Shown here in pieces: positions 7,908-16,254 of a stretch of DNA of 38,352 nucleotides (position 1 is its first letter; every line of letters starts with the position of its first letter). The notes under the pieces were generated by a model. It saw nothing but the letters and a program-made list of their open reading frames with translations, was not told the DNA's origin and ran no database searches. Position numbers and translations under genes: made by a program. Location: assembly GCA_900770345.1 (NCBI GenBank), contig CAAGKF010000147.1, forward strand, positions 1-38,352. The letters run 5' to 3'. Source of the DNA: Lachnospiraceae bacterium (GTDB taxonomy: Bacteria > Bacillota > Clostridia > Lachnospirales > Lachnospiraceae).

Positions 7908-10142
7908 TTACAGTATATCATTAATATCTGATTTCAGCACATCGGCTTTTGGTCCGTAAACTGCCTGAATACCGTTATCCTTCTTTAACAGGCCCAAAGC
8001 TCCTTCTGCCTTCCAGGCCGGCAGATCCGCCACCGCATCCGGATTCTTTACGGTCACACGGAGACGCGTCATGCAGGCATCCACCAGCACGATATTTTCA
8101 CGTCCGCCTAAAAGAGCGATAATACGTTCAGCCTGAGAACCGCCTGCACCTGCCGATGCTTTTCCGCCGTCCGTTTTGGCAGCCGCGTTTTCCTCAGCTC
8201 CGCCTTCGTCATTATAATTACCCAGACGTCCCGGAGTTGCGAATTTCATTTTTCCGATCATAAAATAGGCAACTGCATATCCGATCACAAGAAATGCCGC
8301 CACGCAGATCACAAAATTGATGATATCTCCCGTCAGCCCTGCCTTAACCGACATCGGAATACGGGTAATAAACTCCAGATTTCCAAAGGAATGGAGACGC
8401 AGATGGATAACACCTGCCATTGCAAATGCGCATCCCTGAAGCACGGCATATACAAGGTACAGCGGCAGCGCACAGAACATAAACATGAATTCCAGCGGTT
8501 CCGTAACACCGGTCAGAAATACGGCCAGCACAGTGGAAATAAACATGGAACGGTAATCCCTGCGTTTGTCCGCGTCCACTCTTCTGTACATTGCCAGCGC
8601 AATTCCTGTCAGAAGGCCGGTAGCTCCGATCATCTGTCCTACCTTGAAGCGGGCGGGCGTTATGGTGGCCATCAGATTTGCGTAAGAAGCCATATCGCCG
8701 GCATCCTTGAAGTTGATCAGATCCGTAGCCCAGGCCAGCCATAAAGGATCCTGTCCGAATACCTGTGCTCCCGCGTTGATGCCTGTCTGGATGGTATAAG
8801 TTCCTCCGAAGGAGGTGTAGTTCATCGGAATCGTCAGCATGTGATGCAGACCGAAGGGCAGCAGCAGACGTTCCAGTGTGCCGTAGATAAAGGGAGCCAG
8901 CACCGGAGAGGTGGCTGAGGATCCTGCGATCCATACGCCGAAGGCGTTGATTCCTGTCTGTACCACCGGCCAGATCACTGCCATTACCATGGAAATGATC
9001 ACAGACCAGAGAATGACCACCATAGGCACAAAACGTTTTCCGTTGAAGAAGGAAAGAGCCTCCGGCAGCTTTCTGTAATTATAATACTTATTGTAAACAA
9101 TACCTCCCACAAAACCGGCAATGATGCCTACAAATACGCCCATATTCAGGGCCGGAGCACCCAGCACGGAGGTGAAATATCCGTTTACCAGGATCTCCTG
9201 ACCGAATAATGTATGAGTCACTGCCTCCGGATCAGCCAGCATATCACTGGTAACTCCGAAGATGGCGCCCGTAATGGAATTGATCAGGATAAACGCGATC
9301 AGTGCCGCAAAGGCGCCGCCGGCTCTTTCCTTTGCCCAGGAGCCGCCGATGGCTACAGCAAAGAGGATGTGAAGGTTCGTGATGATGGCCCAGCCGATGC
9401 TCTCCATGGTGCTTCCGATCATAAGGATCATATGCAGATCAGCACCCGCCATCTGAACCAGCTTTCCAAGGCTGATCATAAAGCCTGCCGCCGGCATAAC
9501 AGCGATCACCACCATCAGTACCTTGCCCAGCTTCTGGAGAAAATCAAAGTTAATGCCGCCTTTCTTTTTTCCCTCCGCAGCCGTTTCATCCGCTTTCGGA
9601 TCGGACGTTCCCGTTTTGGCTGCTTCTGTTTTTTCCGCTTCCGTTTTTTCCGTCCCGTCACATCGGTCCAGAATGGTCAGAACCGCTGATTCTCCGGCTT
9701 TTACCTCACCTTCACCGTAATTCATACTCTTTCCGTCCATTCCTCCGCATACCAGTACCGGTGTGATGGGGCTGATGTTTTTCTCCTTTAAAAACGCCAG
9801 ATCCACCTCTGCTATTACGTCCCCGGCCTTCACCTTATCTCCGGCCTTTACATGAGCTTTGAAGCAGACTCCCTTTAAAGATACCGTTTCCAGTCCGATA
9901 TGGACCAGAAGCTCCAGACCTTCTTCTGTCCGAAATCCGTAAGCGTGAAGCGTATCCGCCACAGAAACCACCTCACCCGTTACCGGGCTCACGATTCTTC
10001 CCTCTGACGGGATCACAGCAATACCGTCTCCGATGATCTTCTGTGAAAAAACCGGATCGGGAACCTGTTCCAAAGTCACCGCTTTTCCTGTTGCCGGCGA
10101 CAGAATTTTGATTCCTGTGCAGCCGTCTTCCTGCATTCTCAT
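7908..10142 (-). CDS. PTS permease IIA-IIC-IIB of the glucose/maltose class
   Basis: A single-chain phosphotransferase permease that imports and phosphorylates a sugar. Domain order is IIA (about 10-140, phospho-His H81 in LLVHIGLETV), a Glu/Lys/Ala-rich linker, membrane IIC (about 190-620), and IIB (about 670-744, phospho-Cys C690 in DACMTRLRV). I start at 10142 rather than the ATG two codons earlier, because AGGAGG is 8 bases from the former and only 2 from the latter. It is the first gene of the operon with the mapP-like phosphatase and malQ, which points to maltose rather than glucose as substrate. The promoter and a LacI/CcpA-type operator lie upstream. Confidence 0.92.
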   Translation of the reverse strand: MRMQEDGCTGIKILSPATGKAVTLEQVPDPVFSQKIIGDGIAVIPSEGRIVSPVTGEVVSVADTLHAYGFRTEEGLELLVHIGLETVSLKGVCFKAHVKAGDKVKAGDVIAEVDLAFLKEKNISPITPVLVCGGMDGKSMNYGEGEVKAGESAVLTILDRCDGTEKTEAEKTEAAKTGTSDPKADETAAEGKKKGGINFDFLQKLGKVLMVVIAVMPAAGFMISLGKLVQMAGADLHMILMIGSTMESIGWAIITNLHILFAVAIGGSWAKERAGGAFAALIAFILINSITGAIFGVTSDMLADPEAVTHTLFGQEILVNGYFTSVLGAPALNMGVFVGIIAGFVGGIVYNKYYNYRKLPEALSFFNGKRFVPMVVILWSVIISMVMAVIWPVVQTGINAFGVWIAGSSATSPVLAPFIYGTLERLLLPFGLHHMLTIPMNYTSFGGTYTIQTGINAGAQVFGQDPLWLAWATDLINFKDAGDMASYANLMATITPARFKVGQMIGATGLLTGIALAMYRRVDADKRRDYRSMFISTVLAVFLTGVTEPLEFMFMFCALPLYLVYAVLQGCAFAMAGVIHLRLHSFGNLEFITRIPMSVKAGLTGDIINFVICVAAFLVIGYAVAYFMIGKMKFATPGRLGNYNDEGGAEENAAAKTDGGKASAGAGGSQAERIIALLGGRENIVLVDACMTRLRVTVKNPDAVADLPAWKAEGALGLLKKDNGIQAVYGPKADVLKSDINDIL

Positions 10143-10242
10143 TTGCATAACCTCCTTTTTCTGAAAACCCTTTCTTTCTTACCTTTGCTTTTCCCTTTAC
10201 GTTTCGCGTGCAATTGTGTCCGTCTTGTTTGCATTGTATTTA

Positions 10243-10256
10243 TGCAACCGCTTGCG
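10243..10256. promoter_or_regulatory. LacI/GalR-family operator (possibly cre) at the PTS operon start site
   Basis: TGCAACCGCTTGCG is a 14-bp imperfect palindrome with the central CG typical of LacI-GalR operators and close to the CcpA cre pattern TGWAARCGYTWNCW. It covers the expected start of transcription of the PTS operon, just downstream of its -10, so a bound repressor would block initiation. Whether the divergent LacI-type protein or CcpA binds cannot be told from sequence. Confidence 0.6.
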
Positions 10257-10259
10257 TTA

Positions 10260-10288
10260 AATATATCTCTGTTGCATACGTTTTTCAA
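10260..10288 (-). promoter_or_regulatory. sigma-A promoter of the PTS-mapP-malQ operon
   Basis: On the minus strand TTGAAA (10283-10288) and TATATT (10260-10265) are separated by 17 bases. The start would be near 10253, leaving an untranslated leader of about 110 bases. Confidence 0.72.
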
Positions 10289-10367
10289 GTATAATTTTCT
10301 ATTTTTACCTGTTTTCTACATTTCGCACAAGATTTCCTCCTGCATTTTGTGCACTTTTCATTTCTAT

Positions 10368-10412
10368 TTGCGCAATTTTAGCGCTATTTTGCATTGGTAT
10401 TGCGCTATGCAA
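10368..10412. promoter_or_regulatory. cluster of TTGC/GCAA dyads upstream of the LacI-type gene
   Basis: TTGCGCAA (10368-10375) is a perfect palindrome, and TTGC-N5-GCAA (10400-10412) abuts the -35 of the regulator promoter. They share half-sites with the operator at the PTS start, so they may be secondary operators used for autoregulation or looping. Confidence 0.4.
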
Positions 10413-10441
10413 TTGACTTTTTCATAATTTTCCATTACAAT
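10413..10441 (+). promoter_or_regulatory. sigma-A promoter of the LacI-type regulator
   Basis: TTGACT (10413-10418) and TACAAT (10436-10441) have a 17-base spacer. The start would be about 10448, some 33 bases before the ATG at 10481. Confidence 0.75.
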
Positions 10442-10480
10442 GATACCGAAATCATCGAAAGAACAGCAGGAGGTACTATT

Positions 10481-11509
10481 ATGGCCGTTACCATCAAAGA
10501 TGTGGCTGCCCTGGCGGGCGTTTCTCCATCCACCGTTTCCAGGACCTGCAAGGACAACCCCTCCATCAGCGCTGAAACAAAGGAAAAAGTACGCCGGGCT
10601 ATGGCCCAGCTGGGATATGAACCAAATTTCCAGGCAAGCAATCTGGCTACGCAGAATTCCAGGACTATCGGCATCATTCTTCCTCCCTCTGCCAGAGAAG
10701 CCTACGAGAATTCCTTCTATCTTGAGGCAATTCGCGGGATCAGTCAGTTCTGCAATCAGAAGCAGTATATCAACACCGTCATTACCGGACAGGATGAGGA
10801 GGAGATCCTGCAGGTGATCCGCTCCATGACCCGCAGCGGCCAGGCAGACGGATTTATCGTGCTGTATTCCAGGCAGCAGGATCCTGTCATTGATTATCTG
10901 TTTAATGAGGGCGTTCTTTATGTGCTGATCGGCAAAGCCTACCAGTTTGCCAACCAGACAATCTATATTGATAACGACAATATTCTGGCCGGCCTGGAGG
11001 CCACCGAATATCTTTTCAATCTGGGGCACCGCAGGATCGCCTACATCGGTACCGGAAAGGATCTTATATTTTCCGCCGACCGCAAATCCGGTTATCAGCT
11101 GGCCCTGACCCGCTGCGGCCTTTCCTTTGACCCTGCCTGCTGCGTAGAAATTTCGGGACTTTCCGCAGAAAACAGTATCCCCATCCGACAGCTGCTGGAA
11201 CAGGAAAACCGCCCTACTGCCGTCGTCGTAAGCGATGACATTCTGGCTGTCACGCTGGAGCGCGTGTGCCTGGAAATGGGAATCTCCATACCAGCGGATC
11301 TCTCCATTATTTCCTTCAACAATTCCCTGCTTGCCAGACTGACCTCTCCGCAGCTGACCTCCATCGATGTCAACTCCTGCCAGCTTGGCATTGAGGCCGC
11401 TTCCCAGATGATCAACCATATCGAAAATCCCAATCTTCTGGCAACCAAGATCATTGTGCCTCATCATATTGTTGAGAGAGACAGCTGTCAGAGACTGAAT
11501 TCCGATTAA
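10481..11509 (+). CDS. LacI/GalR-family transcriptional regulator of the maltose module
   Basis: A 342-aa repressor. Residues 1-55 form the LacI helix-turn-helix and hinge (TIKDVAALAGVSPSTVSR), and about 60-340 the sugar-binding-protein-like effector domain (RTIGIILPP, GHRRIAYIGTG). The reading frame is open further upstream, but AGGAGG lies 7 bases before the ATG at 10481 and the upstream part covers the promoter, so that start is chosen. It is divergent from the PTS-mapP-malQ operon, separated by about 340 bases with palindromes sharing TTGC/GCAA half-sites. It most likely represses that operon and itself; the inducer is presumably maltose or its phosphate (inference). Confidence 0.92.
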   Translation: MAVTIKDVAALAGVSPSTVSRTCKDNPSISAETKEKVRRAMAQLGYEPNFQASNLATQNSRTIGIILPPSAREAYENSFYLEAIRGISQFCNQKQYINTVITGQDEEEILQVIRSMTRSGQADGFIVLYSRQQDPVIDYLFNEGVLYVLIGKAYQFANQTIYIDNDNILAGLEATEYLFNLGHRRIAYIGTGKDLIFSADRKSGYQLALTRCGLSFDPACCVEISGLSAENSIPIRQLLEQENRPTAVVVSDDILAVTLERVCLEMGISIPADLSIISFNNSLLARLTSPQLTSIDVNSCQLGIEAASQMINHIENPNLLATKIIVPHHIVERDSCQRLNSD

Positions 11510-11546
11510 CAGGACCCGTCCCGTAAATCAGTACTATAAAAATCCA

Positions 11547-11581
11547 GAGAAAAAGCGCGCCGGCCGGACGCGCTTTTTCTC
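11547..11581 (+). terminator. terminator after the LacI-type gene
   Basis: GAGAAAAAGCGCG and CGCGCTTTTTCTC form a perfect 13-bp stem around a 9-base loop, followed by TTTT. It begins 38 bases after the stop codon. Confidence 0.9.
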
Positions 11582-11615
11582 TTTTAACCGCAGTTATACA
11601 TAATTGAAGACAGCG

Positions 11616-11643
11616 AAAAGACCGGTCGGGGAACCGGTCTTTT
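11616..11643. terminator. second stem-loop terminator (bidirectional)
   Basis: AAAAGACCGGT and ACCGGTCTTTT form a perfect 11-bp stem with a 6-base loop; A- and T-rich flanks would allow termination on either strand. It lies 34 bases after the preceding terminator. Confidence 0.7.
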
Positions 11644-11733
11644 CAGGAGAAGGTATTTCGTTTCTTATGGGGTGTAGCAAAAACTATATAATGTATTGGG
11701 GGGGTTACGTCTATTATAATAGCATACACCTGA

Positions 11734-11757
11734 GAAAAAGTGTGCACAAACTTTTTC
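11734..11757 (+). other. hairpin in the upstream region of the symporter gene
   Basis: GAAAAAGT and ACTTTTTC form a perfect 8-bp A/T-rich stem with an 8-base loop, followed by TTT. It may be a weak terminator or an attenuator-like element; no ligand-binding fold was recognised. Confidence 0.35.
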
Positions 11758-11831
11758 TTTTCTGAAACATGTTTTTATGCATTTTGATGTTTTTATCCCC
11801 CTCACGCTTAATATCCGTAAGTTTTTGTTTT

Positions 11832-11859
11832 TTGCTGTACTTTTCCTGCCCATTATGAT
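11832..11859 (+). promoter_or_regulatory. probable promoter of the AGCS symporter
   Basis: TTGCTG (11832-11837) and TATGAT (11854-11859) are 16 bases apart, about 110 bases upstream of the start codon. Both boxes match four or five of six consensus positions. Confidence 0.5.
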
Positions 11860-11971
11860 ATTATTTTTGGAGTTACTGCTTTTTTGCCGTAAATTTTTCA
11901 CCAGACACGGCAGAGCAGAACGGGACATTCTCCTGATCTGCTCCTTCAATTCATTAAGAAAGGTCATCATT

Positions 11972-13363
11972 ATGCTGCAAACCATCGAAAACATCAATAC
12001 TGCTGTCAATAATTTTATCTGGGGCGTCCCGGCCATGGTCTGCATTATCGGCGTAGGCCTCTATCTGAGCCTGCGCACCCGTTTTATCCAGATACGCCGC
12101 TTTCCTTACGCGATACAGACCACTATCGGACGAATCTTCCGTAAAAAAGAAGCCTCCGACGGAGCAATGACGCCCTTCCAGGCAGTCTGCACCGCCCTGG
12201 CCGCTACAGTAGGCACGGGAAATGTGGCAGGTGTGGCGGGCGCCATCGCCATCGGCGGCCCCGGCGCTATCTTCTGGATGTGGGTTTCCGCTCTTCTGGG
12301 CATGTGCACCAAATTCTCGGAAGTGACCCTGGCTGTTCATTTCCGTGAACGCAATCCCCAGGGTGATCTGGTCGGAGGTCCCATGTACTATATCAAAAAC
12401 GGTCTTGGCAAAAAATGGCAGTGGCTGGCTGCCGCCTATTCCGCCTTCGGCGTCCTTACTGTATTCGGCACAGGAAATGCCACTCAGGTAAATACCATCA
12501 CTACAGCCATCAATTCTGCCCTGATGAACTACGACGTGATCCCTCAGTCCGCTCTGGGCACCTGCAACCTGATCATCGGCATCCTTATTACCATACTGGT
12601 CGGCCTGGTGCTGCTGGGAGGCATCAAGAGAATCGGAGCTGTTACCGAAAAGCTGGTTCCCTTTATGGCTCTTCTGTACATTGTACTGGCTTTCGGTGTT
12701 GTTCTGACCCACATTCAGTCTGTCCCCTCCGTACTGGCCTCCATCGTGAACGGAGCCTTTAACCCGGCCGCTGCCACCGGCGGAATCGTAGGCAGCTGTT
12801 TTACCAGTATGAAAAAGGGAGTTGCCCGCGGTATTTTTTCAAATGAGGCCGGCCTGGGCACCGGTTCCATCGCCCACGCCTGCGCTGACACCAGGAAACC
12901 TGCAAAGCAGGGCTTTTTCGGTATCTTTGAGGTATTCGCCGACACCATTGTGATCTGTACCCTGACAGCCCTTGTGATCCTCTGCAGCGGCATCCGTGTT
13001 CCTTACGGCAATGCCGCCGGAGCAGAACTGACCATTCAGGGCTTTACAGCCACCTACGGAAGCTGGGTATCCCTGTTTACGGCAGTGGCCCTCTGCTGCT
13101 TCGCCTTCTCCACCATTATCGGCTGGGGACTTTACGGTGCAAGATGCATCGAGTTTCTGTTTTCCTCCCGGATCATCCGCCCCTTTATGGTGGCTTACTC
13201 TCTCGTAGCTATCCTGGGCGCTACCGTCGATCTGGGACTTCTGTGGAATATTGCCGAGACCTTCAACGGCCTTATGTCCATTCCAAACCTGATCGCCCTC
13301 TTCCTTCTGGCCGGTACGGTAGTAAAGCTGGTGAACGAGCACTGGGCTCAGGAGCAACCATAA
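11972..13363 (+). CDS. sodium:alanine/glycine symporter (AGCS family)
   Basis: A 463-aa membrane protein with about 11 hydrophobic helices, matching the AGCS (AlsT/DagA) family that imports alanine or glycine with sodium. Family signatures include LRTRFIQIRRFPYAIQTT after the first helix, the glycine-rich TALAATVGTGNVAGVAGAIA, GGPMYYIKNGLG and SNEAGLGTGSIAHA. The start at 11972 is chosen because AGAAAGG precedes it and MLQTIENINTAVNNFIWG is the usual N-terminus; the open frame extends 65 codons upstream without a ribosome site. It is monocistronic, bounded by terminators on both sides. Confidence 0.93.
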   Translation: MLQTIENINTAVNNFIWGVPAMVCIIGVGLYLSLRTRFIQIRRFPYAIQTTIGRIFRKKEASDGAMTPFQAVCTALAATVGTGNVAGVAGAIAIGGPGAIFWMWVSALLGMCTKFSEVTLAVHFRERNPQGDLVGGPMYYIKNGLGKKWQWLAAAYSAFGVLTVFGTGNATQVNTITTAINSALMNYDVIPQSALGTCNLIIGILITILVGLVLLGGIKRIGAVTEKLVPFMALLYIVLAFGVVLTHIQSVPSVLASIVNGAFNPAAATGGIVGSCFTSMKKGVARGIFSNEAGLGTGSIAHACADTRKPAKQGFFGIFEVFADTIVICTLTALVILCSGIRVPYGNAAGAELTIQGFTATYGSWVSLFTAVALCCFAFSTIIGWGLYGARCIEFLFSSRIIRPFMVAYSLVAILGATVDLGLLWNIAETFNGLMSIPNLIALFLLAGTVVKLVNEHWAQEQP

Positions 13364-13456
13364 AATCAGGCAGGATGACCTGCTCATACGAGATTTCTGA
13401 CTGCCGGGCAGATTCAGGACCTGCCCCTTTGGGAATGTTCGCCGTCAGGTATATAA

Positions 13457-13500
13457 AAAACGCAGGCTGCACATCACAAACGGATGGCTTCCTGCGTTTT
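13457..13500. terminator. bidirectional terminator between the symporter and CBS genes
   Basis: AAAACGCAGG and CCTGCGTTTT form a 10-bp stem with a 24-base loop, with A-run before and T-run after. It serves the convergent symporter (plus) and CBS-protein (minus) genes. Confidence 0.75.
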
Positions 13501-13510
13501 ATCTATGCCT

Positions 13511-14020
13511 TCAGGCCAGTATCTCTTCCCTGCTGCAAAGCCGTACAGCCTCTGAGATATCGGATTTTCTCTTTTCTTTCCGCCCGTTATCCGGACACTG
13601 CTCAGAACGTTCTCTGGCATTTTCATATTTGCTGTAAAAATACTTAATAATATCTTTTCTTGTAATAATCCCGATAAAACTCTTCTGATCATCCAAAACC
13701 GGCACAAAATTCTGATTCAGCACCTTCCCGATCAGATTATCCATATCCGCGTCTACCTTCACCGGCCGGTTGTCACAGCGTCTGTGCACCGCCGTTACCG
13801 GAATTTTCTCAGCCCCTTTCAGATCCAGATTATACTGATTTTTGATTCCCCACAGCAGATCCCCCTCAGTCAGCGTTCCCACATACCGGCCTGTGCGGCT
13901 GATAATGGGAACCGCAGAATACTTGTGATGCTCCATTTTCTCCAAAGCCTGCCTCAGCGTGTCATCTTCATTGATGTACGCAACTTCACTTTTAGGAGTC
14001 AGGAAAAATAATATGTTCAT
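13511..14020 (-). CDS. CBS-domain pair protein (CbpB-like)
   Basis: A 169-aa protein made of two CBS repeats (about 8-68 and 75-135) and a short charged tail. The first repeat carries AVPIISRTGRYVGTLTEGDLL and the second FVPVLDDQKSFIGIITRKDII, the usual pattern for adenine-nucleotide binding. Small stand-alone CBS-pair proteins in Firmicutes sense nucleotides, and CbpB/DarB binds c-di-AMP and controls Rel; that role is only a possibility here. The start at 14020 is preferred to the ATG at 14041 because AGGAG lies seven bases before it. It stands alone, with terminators on both sides. Confidence 0.85.
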   Translation of the reverse strand: MNILFFLTPKSEVAYINEDDTLRQALEKMEHHKYSAVPIISRTGRYVGTLTEGDLLWGIKNQYNLDLKGAEKIPVTAVHRRCDNRPVKVDADMDNLIGKVLNQNFVPVLDDQKSFIGIITRKDIIKYFYSKYENARERSEQCPDNGRKEKRKSDISEAVRLCSREEILA

Positions 14021-14131
14021 TCTGTCACTCCTTCTTCCCATATTTATACGTTAAATATACAGCAGCGCTCTGAACCCTGTGTGAACAATTTATTATAAAA
14101 ATCTGAACTTTCTTAAGAAAAAAAAGGAAAA

Positions 14132-14186
14132 AACTGCAAGAAGACATTCTGTCCCCAACAGGGATTCAAAAATGTCTTCTGCAGTT
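14132..14186 (-). terminator. long terminator after spoIIQ
   Basis: On the minus strand AACTGCAGAAGACATT pairs with AATGTCTTC-TTGCAGTT with one bulged base. An inner TCCC/GGGA stem is followed by a long T-rich run. It starts about 50 bases after the spoIIQ-like stop codon. Confidence 0.85.
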
Positions 14187-14234
14187 ACATTTTTTATAAC
14201 AGTTCAGGCATCCTCCGTCTGAGCTGTTACTACT

Positions 14235-15026
14235 TTATTCCAGATAATCAAGCGGATCAACCGGCTTTTCCCCGTGCTTCAGCTCAAAGAAAACGTTGAC
14301 ACCCTCCACAGAATAGTATTTTGTGGGCTCCGACACATACCCCAAAGTCTGTCCTTCTTTCAGGTATTCTCCCTGAACAGCGCAGATCTCCTTCATCTGA
14401 CCGCAGACAGCCGTATAGTCATTTCCCAGATCCAGGACTACAAAATTGCCGATCTCCTCATTAGATCCCACCTCCAGCACTCTGGCATTGGCCGGCGCTG
14501 CTACAGGTGTACTGACCTCCGACTGAATCACCAGGCCCGGATTGCATTTGTACTGATCCAGCGTTGGAAAATAGGTGGTCCGATCCATGCTGTAATCCAG
14601 GATCACATTTCCCCTGACAGGCCAGGACATACGGCTGGTATCCGTAAAATTCAGCACCAGCGCATCTGCTGCCTGACCTCCGGCACCGGCCTCCGCCGCC
14701 AGGTCATTTCCCTGATTCCGGTTTGCGTACTCTCCGCCGATTAATCCATCCGTAAGGACCTGCATTTCCTCCTCCCGGACTTCCTGCCCGGCATCTTCTC
14801 CTCCATCTCTTACTGCGTCGGAGGCGCCGGCAATCTGCTGGGTATCGGAGGCAGTCTCCTGCGCGATCAGCTCCGGCTGGGGCATATCAAGGTACGGATC
14901 TGTGGCTCCTCCCTTTCCTCTTTGTACGGTAATGATCCCTGCTGCGGCAACAATAGTCAGCAGGCCTAACACTAGCATGACAAGAAACAGCTTATCCTTG
15001 AACATCTGATTCACTTTGTCTCTCAC
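14235..15026 (-). CDS. spoIIQ: SpoIIQ-like forespore membrane protein with degenerate M23 (LytM) domain
   Basis: A 263-aa bitopic protein: short cytoplasmic lead, one membrane segment (about 12-33, LFLVMLVLGLLTIVAAAG), a linker, and a LytM/M23 peptidase-fold domain at about 165-260. In spore formers SpoIIQ in the forespore membrane pairs with SpoIIIAH of the mother cell to form the channel or zipper. The usual M23 zinc histidines are missing: the HLHF-type motif reads VFFELKHGEKP and the YxHLS position reads AVCGQMK, so it should be non-enzymatic. I start at the GTG at 15026 because GAGGTG is correctly spaced; upstream ATGs lack a ribosome site. It follows spoIID closely, as in other clostridia. 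Confidence 0.83.
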   Translation of the reverse strand: MRDKVNQMFKDKLFLVMLVLGLLTIVAAAGIITVQRGKGGATDPYLDMPQPELIAQETASDTQQIAGASDAVRDGGEDAGQEVREEEMQVLTDGLIGGEYANRNQGNDLAAEAGAGGQAADALVLNFTDTSRMSWPVRGNVILDYSMDRTTYFPTLDQYKCNPGLVIQSEVSTPVAAPANARVLEVGSNEEIGNFVVLDLGNDYTAVCGQMKEICAVQGEYLKEGQTLGYVSEPTKYYSVEGVNVFFELKHGEKPVDPLDYLE

Positions 15027-15095
15027 GTTTATCACCTCGGTACTATTCTTACCAAACCGCGGTGAGTTATTCATGAGCCGGTACAAAATTTATTG

Positions 15096-16169
15096 TCACA
15101 GTCCGGACAGGCTGTCTTCCTCCCGACAGCTGCAGCCGCTGTAAAAAAAGGCCAGTATCTCTTCCGCCGTCCAGCCCTCCTCTGCTTTTTTGTTGGCCGT
15201 TGTCTGACTCAGGCCATAGCCATGCCCGATTCCCCTGACCGCTGCCCGTATTCCTCCTCCATAGGGCTCCAGAGTAAAGTTTGCGGACTGCAGTCCCAAG
15301 GCATACTGAAATTCCTCACCGGTAAAGCAGTACCCGTCCGCCTGGATCTCTTCCACATAGCCGGCCTCATCTCTGGATATGATCTGCAATGTTTCAGCCA
15401 GTCCCTGTTCTCTCACCCGCCGTTCTCCCTCATCTGCCGCAGGAATGGAATTGACTGCCGCTGCAGCCTGCTCCTCCGTAAAAACAAGCAGCTGAAGGAA
15501 CCCCGGCGCCTTTCCGTCTTCCGGACATTCCACCATTTTCAGATACGGATGGAGATCGTCTCCTGCCCTGGTCCGCCCGGCGGAAGCACGGCAGAACAGA
15601 GGATCGATCAGCGCAGATCCGTCTGTCACCACAAGGCCCTCCGTTTCATTTACCGCCGCTTCCAGCTTTTTATAATATGAAGGGAACAGACTGCTTCCCC
15701 ACAATTCCTTCAGCTGCGCTGCTGTGCGGTAATCCATATCCAGTGCGGACTCTGCGATCTCTCTGCTGGCTTCTTCCCGGATTTGGACTGCCCCGCTCTG
15801 CTCATCTGTCTGCCTGCTGTTCTTCCCGGCATTCTGAGCCATGATCTGTCCTATAATGTAGGTTCTGGCTATAACAGCCTGCGCCTTCAGGGCTTCCGGC
15901 TCAAAATCCGCAGGAATCTGGCCGGCGATGACTCCCGGCAGATATTCCTCCAGATCCATATAGTAGGAGCCGTACGCTCCTTCCTCCCTGCTCCTGCCTT
16001 GCCCCGCCGCTCCATCCCACCGGTCCAGGCGGATCCTGTATTTTCCGGACAGCTGACGCTGCTGCTCATAGCGCAGCTCCTCCCCGTGTACAGAGCCTGT
16101 CCAGGCAAGGGTACCCACATAAGGAACCAGAAGCCCGGTCATAATTCCTAAAAAAATATGTCTGTTCAT
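15096..16169 (-). CDS. spoIID: stage II sporulation protein SpoIID with substituted catalytic glutamate
   Basis: A 357-aa SpoIID/LytB-family protein with an N-terminal membrane anchor (about 5-24). SpoIID is the mother-cell lytic transglycosylase that drives engulfment. Family motifs are clear: YLPGVIAGQIPADFEPEALK, AQAVIARTYI, and near the end GHGYGLSQTTANKKA followed by EEGWTAEEILAFFYSG. In most family members the motif reads AEMP, and this Glu (E88 in Bacillus subtilis) is catalytic; here the codon at 15918-15920 is CAG, giving Q84. The protein may be a structural relic, use another residue, or belong to a lineage variant. It is upstream of spoIIQ by 69 bases and lies in the same direction. 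Confidence 0.9.
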   Translation of the reverse strand: MNRHIFLGIMTGLLVPYVGTLAWTGSVHGEELRYEQQRQLSGKYRIRLDRWDGAAGQGRSREEGAYGSYYMDLEEYLPGVIAGQIPADFEPEALKAQAVIARTYIIGQIMAQNAGKNSRQTDEQSGAVQIREEASREIAESALDMDYRTAAQLKELWGSSLFPSYYKKLEAAVNETEGLVVTDGSALIDPLFCRASAGRTRAGDDLHPYLKMVECPEDGKAPGFLQLLVFTEEQAAAAVNSIPAADEGERRVREQGLAETLQIISRDEAGYVEEIQADGYCFTGEEFQYALGLQSANFTLEPYGGGIRAAVRGIGHGYGLSQTTANKKAEEGWTAEEILAFFYSGCSCREEDSLSGL

Positions 16170-16254
16170 AAACAGCTGTATCCCTCCCGGCTTTCCGAAA
16201 TGTTCCTACAACTATCATATGCAGCAGACATATTTCCTATGTTTGATTCTGTTT

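Larger units (their letters stand above)
11510..11971. other. gene-free stretch with two terminators, a hairpin and a promoter
   Basis: This 462-base gap between the LacI-type gene and the symporter holds two strong stem-loops near its left end, an AT-rich stretch with a run of seven G (11698-11704), a hairpin at 11734-11757 and a likely symporter promoter at 11832-11859. The symporter frame stays open upstream to 11777, but that part lacks a ribosome site and covers the promoter, so I treat it as non-coding. I see no other gene. Confidence 0.6.

Noticed and set aside
10364..11467. 367-codon minus-strand frame opposite the LacI-type gene
   Set aside because: Antisense shadow of a strongly supported LacI-family gene; no ribosome site or family motif of its own.
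11777..11971. 65-codon N-terminal extension of the alanine symporter
   Set aside because: No ribosome site, covers a likely promoter, and the family starts at the later ATG.
16170..16254. Possible sporulation (sigma-E) promoter ahead of spoIID
   Set aside because: CATATGAT resembles a sigma-E -10, but no convincing -35 is found at the right distance.
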